Assembly: GCA_963576735.1 (NCBI GenBank)
Contig: OY755181.1
Span: 2,418,001-2,482,000, forward strand
Source of the DNA: Bedellia somnulentella
Lineage: Eukaryota > Arthropoda > Insecta > Lepidoptera > Bedelliidae
DNA: 64,000 nucleotides
Direction: 5' to 3'
The notes below the pieces were generated by a model. That model worked only from the letters and a program-made list of their open reading frames with translations. It was not told the origin of the DNA and did not search any database. The position numbers and the translations under genes were made by a program. This document shows, piece after piece, positions 43,927 through 53,758 of the stretch (positions within the stretch are counted from its first letter, which is position 1; each line of letters opens with the position of its first letter).

Positions 43927-45830
43927 TGCAGGTACATGCAGGTCGTTTAACATTTTATTATAATTGTTGGCTACACATAACAAATGATAAGACTGTATTA
44001 GATTATATACTGAACGGCTATCGTTTACCATTTACCGGGGATGCTACGCGTCCACATATATCACATAAATGTTTATCTCTCAAAGAAAAACAGAAAATGA
44101 AAATAGCTATCGATAATTTACTTGACTTGGGAGCAATTTCTAAATGCGAATCTAGTACTGATCAATTCTTGTCACCAATATTTCTGATTCCAAAACCCAA
44201 CGGCACAGACAGATTTATTCTAAATTTAAAATATTTCAATAAATACATAAATAATGAACATTTTAAAATGGAAGATTATAGAAGTGTGTGTACATTGTTA
44301 TCAAAAAACTGTTTTATGGCTAGTATTGACCTTAAAGAATCATATTTATTAGTCCCTATTCATCCCGAACATAGGAAATACTTACGATTCCAAATAAAAG
44401 ATGATGAACAAAACCTAAGTACCTACGAATTCACTGCAATGCCCTACGGATTGTCGTCAGCGCCTAGAACCTTCACAAAAATTATGAAGGTAGTAATCGG
44501 GTATTTAAGAAAACAAGGTTTCAGTTCAGTAACATATTTGGATGATACTTTATTGCTCGGAAATTCATACCAAGAATGCCTTTTAAATGTAAGAGAAACT
44601 GTCAGAATCCTCGAATGTTTAGGTTTTATTATAAATTACGAAAAAAGTTCATTACAACCAAAACAAATATGTAAATTTCTAGGCTTTATGTTTGACACAG
44701 AAGATATGACTATGTTTTTACCCGAAAACAAACAAAATCACATTTTACAACTAATCAATAAAATGAAAAGACTAAAAAATTGTACCATTCGGGAATTCTC
44801 TCAGTTAATAGGAGTTTTGACAGCCGCATGTCCAGCTGTTAAATATAGTTGGCTTTACACAAAAACTTTTGAAAGGGAAAAATATCTTGCCTTGCAAACT
44901 TGTCACAATAATTACGACGCAGATATGAAACTTTCAAGTAATATAGTGCCGGATTTGAACTGGTGGGAAAGCAACATATTACGTTCTAAACATGATATTA
45001 CACCTCCAATGTTTAAATTGGAGATCTTCACGGACGCTTCAAGGTCAGGCTGGGGTGCTGTCTGCAACAATATGCGCGCTAATGGTCATTGGACAGAAAG
45101 TGAACTTAAGTATCACATTAATTATCTTGAATTGCAAGCCGCCTTTTTTGGCCTCAAGTGTTTTGCACAAAACTGTAAAAATTGCGCCATATTATTGCGG
45201 ATAGACAACACCACCGCAATTAGTTATATTAATAGGATGGGCGGAATACAATACCGACACTTACACGAATTAACGAAAAACATTTGGCAGTGGTGCGAAG
45301 CACGAAACATATGGATATTTGCATCATACATAAATTCTAAAGAAAATACAGAAGCGGATACAGAATCACGAAAAGTTAATCCTGATACCGAAATAATGTT
45401 ATGTTCAAATTCATTTCAAAAAATTATCAATAAATTTGGTGAACCTGAAATAGATCTGTTCGCGTCCCGCACCAATGCCAAATGTAGGGTGTACATATCC
45501 TGGAAACCAGATCCGGACGCGCTCACTGTAGATGCGTTTACAATATCATGGAATAAATATTACTTTTACTGTTTTCCTCCGTTTGCAATTATTCAGAAAT
45601 GTATACGAAAGATCATAAATGAACAATCTACTGGAATATTTGTTTTTCCGTACTGGCCTACACAAGTTTGGTTCCCTTTATTAAGTAAAATTACAATTTC
45701 TGAAATAGTTATTTTATATAATTCTATCCGGTCAAATTACAGGATACATCTGCCCAGACAAACTACCCTGGCAGCAGCTATTGTCTCCGGGAAGCCTTCA
45801 CAAAGCAAGGTATCCCATCAGAATCATTAG
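43926..45830 (+). CDS. DIRS reverse transcriptase / RNase H / methylase-like protein
   Basis: Numbering from the GTG at 43,926: reverse-transcriptase D135 (ASIDLKESY) and YLDD with D206-D207; RNase H with D370 (FTDASRSGWG), LELQAAFFG and IDNTTAISY; then EIDLFASRTNAK and CFPPFAIIQ, the DIRS-specific methyltransferase-like segment. The frame stays open upstream of the GTG and overlaps the end of ORF1 in another phase, so the true start is probably earlier or reached by frameshifting. No internal stops. Confidence 0.92.
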   Translation: MQVHAGRLTFYYNCWLHITNDKTVLDYILNGYRLPFTGDATRPHISHKCLSLKEKQKMKIAIDNLLDLGAISKCESSTDQFLSPIFLIPKPNGTDRFILNLKYFNKYINNEHFKMEDYRSVCTLLSKNCFMASIDLKESYLLVPIHPEHRKYLRFQIKDDEQNLSTYEFTAMPYGLSSAPRTFTKIMKVVIGYLRKQGFSSVTYLDDTLLLGNSYQECLLNVRETVRILECLGFIINYEKSSLQPKQICKFLGFMFDTEDMTMFLPENKQNHILQLINKMKRLKNCTIREFSQLIGVLTAACPAVKYSWLYTKTFEREKYLALQTCHNNYDADMKLSSNIVPDLNWWESNILRSKHDITPPMFKLEIFTDASRSGWGAVCNNMRANGHWTESELKYHINYLELQAAFFGLKCFAQNCKNCAILLRIDNTTAISYINRMGGIQYRHLHELTKNIWQWCEARNIWIFASYINSKENTEADTESRKVNPDTEIMLCSNSFQKIINKFGEPEIDLFASRTNAKCRVYISWKPDPDALTVDAFTISWNKYYFYCFPPFAIIQKCIRKIINEQSTGIFVFPYWPTQVWFPLLSKITISEIVILYNSIRSNYRIHLPRQTTLAAAIVSGKPSQSKVSHQNH

Positions 45831-45835
45831 ATCTC

Positions 45836-46234
45836 ATGATATCCTCATTGGCAGCCAACACTGTAAAACAATATGGAACCTCATTTAAACTGTGGTGGTG
45901 TTACTGTTTAAAAAATTGTATTCATTATTTAGAAGCACCGAAAACGGCTGTGATTCTATTTCTTACCGAGCAGTATCAGAGTGGAGCTTCGTATGGCACG
46001 CTCAATAGCCATCGTTCGGCCATATCACTACTTTTGGGTAGTAATATAGGTTCGGATGATCAAATATCTCGGTTACTAAAAGGCGTCTTCAAAAGCAGAC
46101 CTAGTTTACCTAAATATAATACTATATGGAACCCGCAAATAGTTTTAGATTTCATTGATAAATGGTTCCCTCATTCAAATTTAACATTATGTCAATTAAC
46201 TAAAAAGCTGGCTGCACTCTTAGCTCTTTGTACA
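45836..46234 (+). pseudogene. DIRS tyrosine recombinase, N-terminal part
   Basis: It begins five bases after the polymerase stop (MISSLAANTVKQYGTSFKLW...), the SAM-like core-binding domain of phage-integrase-type recombinases, with LNSHRSAISLLLG. It is interrupted at LLALCT by the long-TIR element, just before the first catalytic Arg. The open frame to 46,282 beyond this point reads into the inserted element. Confidence 0.88.
46229..46234 (+). repeat. Target duplication of the long-TIR element, left
   Basis: TGTACA here and at 49,810-49,815. Because the site is palindromic, a shorter GTAC or TA duplication with slightly longer TIRs is also possible. Confidence 0.75.
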
Positions 46235-46512
46235 GTCGCCATCAGATATATCGGAGCGGCCGAGGTACTCAAATATATCTGAGCAGCAATAAATTTCAAT
46301 AAATTCTTTACGGTAAATAAGGTCAAAAAGCTCTGAACATCCAATTCGCCACAAATATATGAGCAGTGGTTTTTCAATTAAATCTGAACACTCAAAGAGA
46401 CAATAATATCTGAAAGCACAACTCGACAAAGTTATCTGCTCAGACAGGGTGATCATAAATATCTGAACATTTAGGGAAAATATACCTTAAAGCACTAGGC
46501 ATACAGTTTAAA
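46235..46512 (+). repeat. Left TIR with iterated ATCTGA motifs
   Basis: ATATCTGAGCAG, CTCTGAACATCC, ATATGAGCAG, ATCTGAACAC, ATATCTGAAAGC, TATCTGCTCAGA and ATATCTGAACAT are spaced roughly every 30-40 bp. The right TIR shows the same set. Confidence 0.85.
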
Positions 46513-46877
46513 TGTAATCGTATCAAAATGAGTAGGTATACAAAATAGAAATCTGCGTAAAGCAACTTTACAGTCTTGTAACAAGAAACACATTAGAAGA
46601 AAATATTTGCCAATTTACAAAAACGATAACATAACTGTAATTGCATATAATTCACTGCATGTATTTTATCAAATACTAGTGGTCCGTCCCGGCTTCGCAC
46701 GGATGGTGTAAAGTTTTTATACTGCTTACTCCCTACGATATTTAGCATAATGATATCTATACTTATAATAATTCTGTAGAGAGGTCACTTCTGTACATTA
46801 AATATATTTTCAAAATAACTATCAGGGGCTGATTAGTGATCGATACTGATGCCAAAAATGCAAACAGTAAAATTTTT

Positions 46878-46920
46878 GTCTGTCTGTCTGTCTGTCCGTC
46901 TGTCTGTCTGTCTGTCTGTC
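46878..46920 (+). repeat. (TCTG)n microsatellite
   Basis: About ten tetranucleotide units with one interruption, inside the Helitron. Confidence 0.9.
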
Positions 46921-47329
46921 GGTTTGTATGTTCCTTATGGAAACAAAAACTACTCGACGGATTTTAACGATACTTGGTAGAATTATTCTTCATACTCCTA
47001 GGCAGGTCATAGTGTACTTTTCAGCAGAGTAGTGAAGTGAAATTGGGAAAACGGGAGAAGTTACTCCATTTTTCAAGCTTCCGTCGCGTGTGCAGCGTAA
47101 ATGGTTACCGTTACATAGAAATCATGTATCACGGAAATATTTGCCATACAATTGTCTAAAAAATATCCTTCAATAGCATATGTCTATCTTTTATGGTTGA
47201 CTCACAATAACACGTGTAACTCCTGATAGCTTAGCAGTTCGGTGCATCCTGATTATATTTATTTACTCTAACATTTATAGCTCTCTCATTCATCTATTAT
47301 TTAAAAAAGTTTACATTATTACCTATTGA

Positions 47330-47713
47330 GACATGACACATGCGACATGATAGTCCAGTGGGTAAGAACACCCGCCCGAAAAACAGAAGGGCGTGAGTTC
47401 CAATCCTGGGACGGGCCTACACCAATTTGTCTTTTCTAAAGTCATATGTGTGGTTAATTTATCATGGTTGCTAACGGTGAGGGAAAACATCGTGAGGAAA
47501 CCCACATGGCTGAGTTGTACTTAGTCATGTGACAGTGTATTCGTACAAAACGGCGATAGGCCTGCCCCCTATCACGTGAGTACACTGTCTAAGCAAAACG
47601 TGGGTACCTTCTCTGGAAACTAGATGGCGCTTGCCATGTGAGTTCAGGAGTATTGGTACCTCTGCCAACCCCTTCGGGGATGAAATGGCGTGAACTTTTA
47701 TGTTTATGTTATG
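47330..47713 (+). mobile_element. SINE-A, full length with target duplication
   Basis: TTATTACCTATTGA at 47,316-47,329 and 47,714-47,727 gives a 14-bp duplication. The head has TAGTCCAGTGGGTAAG (A box) and GAGTTCCAATCCTGGG (B box). The body ends TTATGTTTATG. This is the reference copy for the family. Confidence 0.93.
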
Positions 47714-48219
47714 TTATTACCTATTGAATAAAAAAATAATCATAGAAATCGGTATAGAAACACCAAACTTATACATGAAATAAGCCATCGCGTCCTGTCG
47801 TCGCACGTGAATACTGAATCATGCTGGATTATTTTTTAGTAATGGTTGCGCGGGCAAAAGATAGCCGCGAGTATATGTATGATGTATGCAAAGTTTGTAA
47901 TTCTGATTCTTTGTTTGCATGGGTTTGTTGTCGGAGATACTGAACCGTTCATTAAAGCGCTTTCACAATCACAAAGCTAAACTATTCAGGAGTGCTATAA
48001 GTGGTGCTAAATTTCACAAAGGTTGAGCAGCGATTGAAGACACCTCAGATATTTTTAAAACTACGCTACCCGTGCAAAGCTAGGCCAATCCATTAGTATA
48101 TCCTATGTCCTTTTCCTGGTTCTAAGCTACCTCTCTAACAATTTTTAGCCAAATCGGTTCATCCGTTCTTGAGTTATAAATAGTTTTACTAACACCACTT
48201 TCTTTTATATATATAGATT

Positions 48220-48760
48220 CGCAGATTTATTATGCTATAATTAAGTATATAGACTGGCAATACTAATACGACAGGCGAGGCGACACCAAAAAAAAGTACA
48301 ACGGTGTGCGTAAATGAATGTGTGTGCGTGACATTAGTATGGCGGATCCCATACTAGCCCTATTAAAATTGATAAAAATTCACGTATTTGTTATTTTTGC
48401 CCAATTGCAAACTTTACAGTAATTGTAGTACTATGATGACAAGATATTTTTTATCATATATTTGCATTGAAAACTTTGGCTTAAGATAATATAGACCTGT
48501 AATTATTTATTACAGTCTTAGTTTGGACATAAATGGCTAATAATTTTGTGTTTGCCAAAGAATATGTATTCGATTTAGATTTATTTTTTTCACTTTGATT
48601 AAGTTATTAAATATTAATAACTTAATCACAAAATCATTAAGGTTGAAATAAGTCAATTATTTTCTTTCATGTTTTATGTCAAAATCTTTGTAGGCCTTTA
48701 TCGTCTCTGAGAGGTCCTGCCTTTGTTGACGTTTATGCTATGACGTTTGTCACTTACAGA
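48220..48760. other. AT-rich interior of the long-TIR element
   Basis: No frame of note and no repeat family recognised, apart from a local inverted repeat around 48,598-48,632 (TTAATAACTTAATC). Confidence 0.35.
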
Positions 48761-48761
48761 T

Positions 48762-48836
48762 CCACAATCTTTTCTTGGCCGACGGCGACTAGGTAGGTAG
48801 GTAGTCGCCGCCGGCCAAGAAAAGATTGTGGATCTG
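48762..48836. repeat. Near-perfect palindrome, ~33-bp arms
   Basis: GATCCACAATCTTTTCTTGG... faces ...CCAAGAAAAGATTGTGGATC around a ~10-bp GGTAGGTAGG loop, with one arm mismatch. It would extrude as a cruciform or give an RNA hairpin. Confidence 0.9.
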
Positions 48837-48944
48837 TACTGCTTATCCATGTGCTTCTATATCTATGGTAATATAACAGCTGCCAAATTAAAATAAGTAC
48901 GAATGCTTTGCAATATTTCATCCAGTTTCGTGTCAGTCACCATG

Positions 48945-49020
48945 GCCTAGCGGTTAAGCGAATAGAAATCATATTTTCAATCCGTTGCGTCAGGGTTCAA
49001 ATCTTAACTTGTGTTTATTT
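48945..49020 (+). mobile_element. tRNA-like SINE head
   Basis: CATGGCCTAGCGGTTAAGCG resembles a pol III A box and GTCAGGGTTCAAATC a B box at tRNA-like spacing. The following body is not recognised. Confidence 0.5.
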
Positions 49021-49531
49021 TTATCAAGAATTCATGTTCTTTTTTTTCTATTTTATTTAGTAAGCCTTTAGATTTATTGTCCTCATTTAATATAATGCTA
49101 TATATTACGTTATAATTATATATATGAATGCGTATAATACGGTACAGAAAACAGCAGGAAAAAGTTCAATTTTGCAAAAACTAGTTTATCCTTTTATTTT
49201 ATTAAAGCTGCATTTATATTTATGCTACCCTGGTACATACAATGTTAAAAATGGCATACTTGTTTCAAAAATTCTAAGTGATTTTACCTCTTGATGTTTT
49301 TGTACCGGTGAAAATTATACAACTACAAACCCATTCCTCTATTAACACAAGTTGGTCAGTGGGGAACGATTTAGTATTTTTTTTCTAATAATATACTAAC
49401 CGTACAACTAGTTGGGACCGTACAACCAGTGGGGCATACCTCCCAGCAGAAGACTCTTTTTAGTTTTGACATTGATAAAACCAAATGGTGGTTGTGTAGA
49501 AAATGTATTCTAGCGTAGCACTATTAAGAAT

Positions 49532-49809
49532 TTTAAACTGTATGCTTATCGCTTTAAGGTATATTTTCCTTAAATGTTCAGATATTTATGATCACCCTGT
49601 CTGAGCAGATAACTTTGACGAGTTGTGCTTTCAGATATTACTGTCTCTTTAGGTGTTCAGATTTCATTGAAAAACCACTGCTCATATATTTGTGGTGAAT
49701 TGAATGTTCAGAGCTTTTTGACCTTATTTACCGTAAAGAATTTATTGAAATTTATTGTTGCTCAGATATATTTGAGTATCTCGGCCGCTCCGATATATCT
49801 GATGGCGAC
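49532..49809 (-). repeat. Right TIR of the long-TIR element
   Basis: Reverse complement of the left TIR with about ten differences. Confidence 0.88.
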
Positions 49810-49815
49810 TGTACA

Positions 49816-50334
49816 GCCCAGCGAGTTCAAACACTGTCTTTGATAAAAACAAGTAATATTATCATGAATCAAACCCAAATTATTATCAATATCTCTGATT
49901 TAATCAAAACTTCTGCGGTCAATAGAGAGCAGCCGACTTTAGTTATACCCTATTTTACAGATAAACCTAGTATTTGCCCTGCGAGATGTTTAGAAGATTA
50001 TTTAAATGTCACGGAAAAATTTAGGAATGCTGATAATGAGTCTTTCCGTCTATTTTTAACTTACAAACGTCCATATAAACCGGTGACTTCGCAAACCATC
50101 AGTAGATGGATCAAAGGCATGTTAGCGGAGAGCGGCGTCGACGTGACGAAGTTCAGTGCTCACAGCACGCGCCACGCCGCCACCTCCTCCGCCCGCGCCG
50201 CTGGCGTATCGCTGGACGCCATCCGCAAAACAGCTGGCTGGACCGCGACGTCACACACGTTTGCTAAATTTTATAACCGGCCCATTATCTCGCAGGACTT
50301 GGCTAGGTCTATCTTTAAATCCACAGACTAATTA
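49816..50334 (+). pseudogene. DIRS tyrosine recombinase, catalytic part
   Basis: The frame continues from the N-terminal part: first catalytic Arg in AQRVQTLSLI (codon at 49,822), HSTRH with His at 50,161 and Arg at 50,170, and the nucleophile Tyr in AKFYNRP (codon at 50,272). All R-H-R-Y residues are present. Only the 3.6-kb insertion separates them from the N-terminal domain. Confidence 0.9.
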
Positions 50335-50523
50335 ATTTGTAGTTATTTAAGTTTAATACACTGTTACTTAACTTAGTGTTAAGTATATAATATCCTTAAG
50401 TTGTTACTATAAAGTAAACTAAAATAAAAGATGTGATTCTAATATAATAACTGTGCTTTACTTAAGACTTATATCTAATTAATTCACCTGTACCAAAACT
50501 TCAAAGAATACCTCTTAACATCT

Positions 50524-50637
50524 ACATGGTTATAATATATCTGAAGAATGGAGCTATGAAAATATAATATATGATCAAACGAACTTCAAAAGTGAAGTTC
50601 GATCATTATTATATGAATAGCTCCATTCGAAGATATA
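50524..50637 (+). repeat. DIRS internal complementary region
   Basis: 50,524-50,568 is the complement of the element's left extremity. 50,569-50,637 is the complement of its right extremity, including AAACGAACTTCAAAAGTG. The two are fused as in a circle junction. Confidence 0.93.
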
Positions 50638-50692
50638 AAACCCCACCCACCACAATCCCAACAAATAAAGTTTTGGTTCCTATCTCTAAAGA

Positions 50693-50908
50693 AATGAGGA
50701 CTTCGTTGACGCGCTAGGGTTGGGTAGATAGATCATAGTGACGTTCTCGAGTCTTAATCGAAAAATCGAATGGTTATCGATTAAAAATCTAAATGTGCGA
50801 CACTACCTAGTACGTTTGGGAAACTACATGGTTATAATATATCTTCGAATGGAGCTATTCATATAATAATGATCGAACTTCACTTTTGAAGTTCGTTTGA
50901 TCATATAT
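50693..50908 (-). repeat. DIRS right inverted terminal repeat
   Basis: Inverted match to the left ITR. The outer 60 bp (from GAATGGAGCTATTCATAT) are right-end specific. Confidence 0.9.
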
Positions 50909-50926
50909 AATCCCCACATGAGGTTT
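50909..50926 (+). mobile_element. Family C fragment, right part of the DIRS target site
   Basis: AATCCCCACATGAGGTTT continues the family C sequence broken at 33,216. Confidence 0.8.
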
Positions 50927-51165
50927 GCTGTGTAGTGTCGGCTTAGAATAGCACTACCCCTTTTCTTCCGGTGGTTGTGCGTAAGAGGTGACTAACGGTA
51001 TTGGGGATTTTTAAGAGATTTTTGGGCGATGCGGTTGGAGACCCATCACCAACAACCTTTATTTTACCATCTTTCTCCCACGCAACTTCCAAAAGTGGCT
51101 TATAATTCCTTAGCTCTGGCTACCCCTTCTAGGGAAATATAGCCGTGAGTATATGTATGTATGTA
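50926..51165 (+). mobile_element. SINE-B copy, subfamily 2
   Basis: Full length, abutting the family C fragment. About 10 bp near GAGGAATTTC are missing. Confidence 0.88.
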
Positions 51166-51690
51166 GTTGAAAGATCTGCCCCCAACATACTAGCAGAGAC
51201 GAACGGAACGACCATATTACCTATTCCCAAACCCCATCAATAATAATCAAAGCACAACACACAAAGTTAGAGCAAACACACACACACACACACACAACGT
51301 ATATCAATGAGCCGGTCAGTTTAACCACTTCACCGGAGGTTGATCGCGGAGGCGTGACGTCACAGACACGTCACAAAGGCGGCCATAACTGCTGTTAACA
51401 AGCCTCGGGCAAATACCGTCGATACTCGCTTTGATACACTGCAATCGAATACTGGTGTGCGGTGGAGTTGAGAGACACATCCTTATTTGGATCGGCCTTT
51501 TGTATGCTGAGTTACTTAGTGAACATTTGAATTGCATTGAGTGATGAAATGTAGGCTGTACTTTGTTAGTAGAATACATATTTTAGACATCACGATGTTG
51601 TAATTAGTGATTTTCTAAGATCTCCGATCACGTGGGACATTATACGGATATAGGTTTTTTTTTAATAACGTATATGCAAATTTATTTATT
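51166..51690. other. 0.5-kb stretch with (AC)n and a TGACGTCA palindrome
   Basis: An (AC)n run lies at ~51,280-51,298. 51,300-51,450 is GC-richer and has a CRE-like TGACGTCA at ~51,355. A minus-strand frame (51,316-51,579) has no recognisable motif. Confidence 0.35.
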
Positions 51691-51812
51691 ATACATACAT
51701 ATATATACTCACAGCTACATTCCCTTAAAGGGTAGCCAGAGCAAAGGAATTATAAATTTGAGGAATTTCAGGAACTTTTGGAAGTTGAGTGGGGAAAAGG
51801 TGGTAAAATAAA
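51691..51812 (-). mobile_element. SINE-B fragment
   Basis: The 3' half only, on the minus strand (TACTCACAGCTACATTCCC to GGTGGTAAAATAAAG). It is joined directly to a SINE-A fragment. Confidence 0.7.
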
Positions 51813-51813
51813 G

Positions 51814-51950
51814 TCACATGACTAAGTACAATTTAGGCAATTGGTTTCCTCACAATGTTTGCCACACCATTAACTATCATGATTAACTAACCACACATAA
51901 GACCTAAGAAAAGACACATGTAGTACAGTGTAGGCTCGACTAAGGATTTG
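51814..51950 (-). mobile_element. SINE-A fragment
   Basis: Complement of the family body (CATGACTAAGTACAA, TTTCCTCACAATGTT, ACCACACATAAGACC). Confidence 0.7.
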
Positions 51951-52004
51951 CCCCGCGTTTTTCTGAATGATATGTTGTTCTCCCCACAGAGCTTTCATGG
52001 TTAT

Positions 52005-52118
52005 ACATACATACATACATATACTCACGCCATTAGTTCCCATTGGGGCAGAGACTATCGATCGCCACTTCGTACGATCCTGGCAAACCTCTCTTGCTTC
52101 GTCTACATCCATCAATCT
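52005..52118 (-). mobile_element. RTE-type LINE, 5'-truncated, with target duplication
   Basis: TTTCATGGTTAT lies at 51,993-52,004 and 52,119-52,130. The enclosed ~115 bp are only the LINE 3' end. The terminus reads GGCGTGAGTATATGTATG on the minus strand, identical to the SINE-B end. Confidence 0.88.
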
Positions 52119-52172
52119 TTTCATGGTTATCTTACTATTATACATGCATACAAACAAACAAACAATACTAGG

Positions 52173-52617
52173 ACATACTCACTATCATAAATCCCTAAAA
52201 GGAGTAGCCAGAGCTTCAGAGCTAGAAACTACTCAGCCACATTTGAAATTTGATAAGGGAGAAGATGGTAGAAATAAAGTAGCGTTGGTGATGGGTCCCC
52301 AACTGCATCGCCCAAAAACGTAGTAAGGGGTAGAGTGACATTCTAAGTTGCTGTGTAGTGTCGATTTAGAGCACTACCCCATTTCTTCCGGTGGGTGTAC
52401 GTAAGAAGCAACTAACGGTATTGAGGCTTTTAAGGGATTTTTGGGCGATGCGGTTGGAGACCCATCACCAACAACCTTTATTTCACCATCTTTTCCCCAC
52501 TCACATTTCCAAAAGTGGCTGAGGAATTTCTAATTCCTTGGCTCTGGCTACCCCTTATAGGGATTTATAGTCGTGAGTATATGTATGTATGACATTCTAA
52601 GCCGGCACTACACGGCA
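52173..52617 (-). mobile_element. SINE-B copy interrupted by another SINE-B
   Basis: The outer copy runs 52,173-52,347 and resumes 52,602-52,617 (CCGGCACTACACGGCA). The inner copy occupies 52,348-52,590. Confidence 0.85.
52348..52590 (+). mobile_element. SINE-B copy nested in a SINE-B, with target duplication
   Basis: GACATTCTAAG at 52,337-52,347 and 52,591-52,601 (11 bp) defines the ends exactly: start TTGCTGTGTAGTG, end GTGAGTATATGTATGTAT. Confidence 0.95.
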
Positions 52618-52855
52618 AATCTTGCTATTATCTTCTTATAGTGTAAAAGGTTTAAGTTTAAAGTTAATAAGTGCAGTGTCACAGTAAGCGGCGTGACTTG
52701 GCAGCGCAGCCGGCGAGTGGTCGCATAATTAATGTACCGGCAGACAGGATATTGATTAACATTTTTATTAATATATCATGAACGAGTTGGTTTTTTTATA
52801 GTCTTCTGTGATGTGGATTTTTAGATGAAGTTTTCGGGGTATTTTATAGAATAAC

Positions 52856-53096
52856 AACATACATACATATACTCACGGCTATAAATCAGAGGGTAAGGGT
52901 AGCCAGAGCTTCAGAATCCGAAAAATCTTTTGGAAAGTTAAGTGGGGAAATGATGGTAAAATAAATGTTTTGGGTGATACCCCAAACGCATCGCCCAAAA
53001 ATCACTAAAAAAGCCCCAATACCTCGCCTAAAGCGCCTCTTACGATGAACCATGGGAAGAAATGGGGTAGTGCTATTTTAAGCCAACACTACACAA
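52856..53096 (-). mobile_element. SINE-B copy, diverged
   Basis: Minus strand, both ends visible (CATATACTCACGGC; CCAACACTACACA). Several short deletions. Confidence 0.8.
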
Positions 53097-53233
53097 TAGC
53101 ATAACAACTTTTCAGATTTCGTAATTATGAAATGTTTTAAATTAGGCGTTATAGGTCGAGACGATATATAGATGTGATAAACAAACATAGATTGTCTTGA
53201 GGATACTAAAGAACTTTTAACAATATGAGCGCC

Positions 53234-53420
53234 ATAGTGTCGGCTTAGACTAGTACTAGCGCATTTCTACCCGCGGGTGCCGTAAAAGGTATCTTGGGGT
53301 GTTGAGGCTTCTCAACCGATTTATTGGGCCCTGACCAATCCTTCCCGCACCTTACTTCCAAAAGTAACTGAAATTTTTCTAATTCCAAAACTCTGGCGTC
53401 CCTTTTTTGGGATTTATATG
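53234..53420 (+). mobile_element. SINE-B copy, degenerate
   Basis: ATAGTGTCGGCTTAGACTAG, CTTCCAAAAGTAACTG and the end ATGCGTGAATTTATG remain. The central block is missing. Confidence 0.7.
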
Positions 53421-53758
53421 CGTGAATTTATGTATATTAAAAAAAAAACAAATATTATACCAACCTAACATAACAGCAATATAGCCACCAATATTAATTT
53501 CCTCCCTGCGATCCCGTGTTCTCCCCGCAGAGGACGCACTACGGCCGCATCGTTTGTTAAATAAATCGTATGTAATCACGTGACGTCTCACACAACTGTC
53601 TTCGTGACGTGTCATTTCCCGACGTCAATTATCAGGCCTCGTGATTACATTTTATAATGTCCCCAAATAGGGTCTGGTAAAATGAACTGAAATTTATGTA
53701 GGCGATTGGTTCGGTAAGTGTATGTTCCATACATACATACATACATATTCTCACACCA

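Larger units (their letters stand above)
46676..48217 (-). mobile_element. Non-autonomous Helitron
   Basis: Read on the minus strand it starts TCTATATATATAAAAG and ends with the hairpin CGTGCGAAGCCGGGACGG followed by CTAG. It sits between A and T. No Rep/helicase frame is present. A (TCTG)n microsatellite (46,878-46,920) and a SINE-A lie inside. Confidence 0.8.
46235..49809. mobile_element. 3,575-bp DNA element with 278-bp terminal inverted repeats
   Basis: The TIRs lie at 46,235-46,512 and 49,532-49,809 and are about 96% identical by eye, starting GTCGCCATCAGATATATCGG. Each TIR holds about eight spaced copies of an ATCTGA(A/G)CA-like motif, probably transposase sites. No transposase gene is present. 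The interior is a Helitron, a SINE-A, a palindrome and AT-rich DNA. The superfamily is not determined. Confidence 0.88.
33217..50908 (+). mobile_element. DIRS-type tyrosine-recombinase retrotransposon, split by two insertions
   Basis: It has inverted terminal repeats (33,217-33,392 against 50,693-50,908) and an internal complementary region at 50,524-50,637. That region joins the complements of the left and right ends, which is the hallmark of DIRS elements replicating through circles. The coding order is gag-like, then reverse transcriptase/RNase H with a methylase-like tail, then tyrosine recombinase. Without the BEL (34,495-43,437) and long-TIR (46,235-49,809) insertions it is about 5.2 kb, a normal size. 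It has no obvious target duplication, as expected. Its target is a family C repeat. Confidence 0.93.

Noticed and set aside
51355..51362. TGACGTCA as a CRE promoter element
   Set aside because: A single 8-bp match with no gene nearby is expected by chance often enough.
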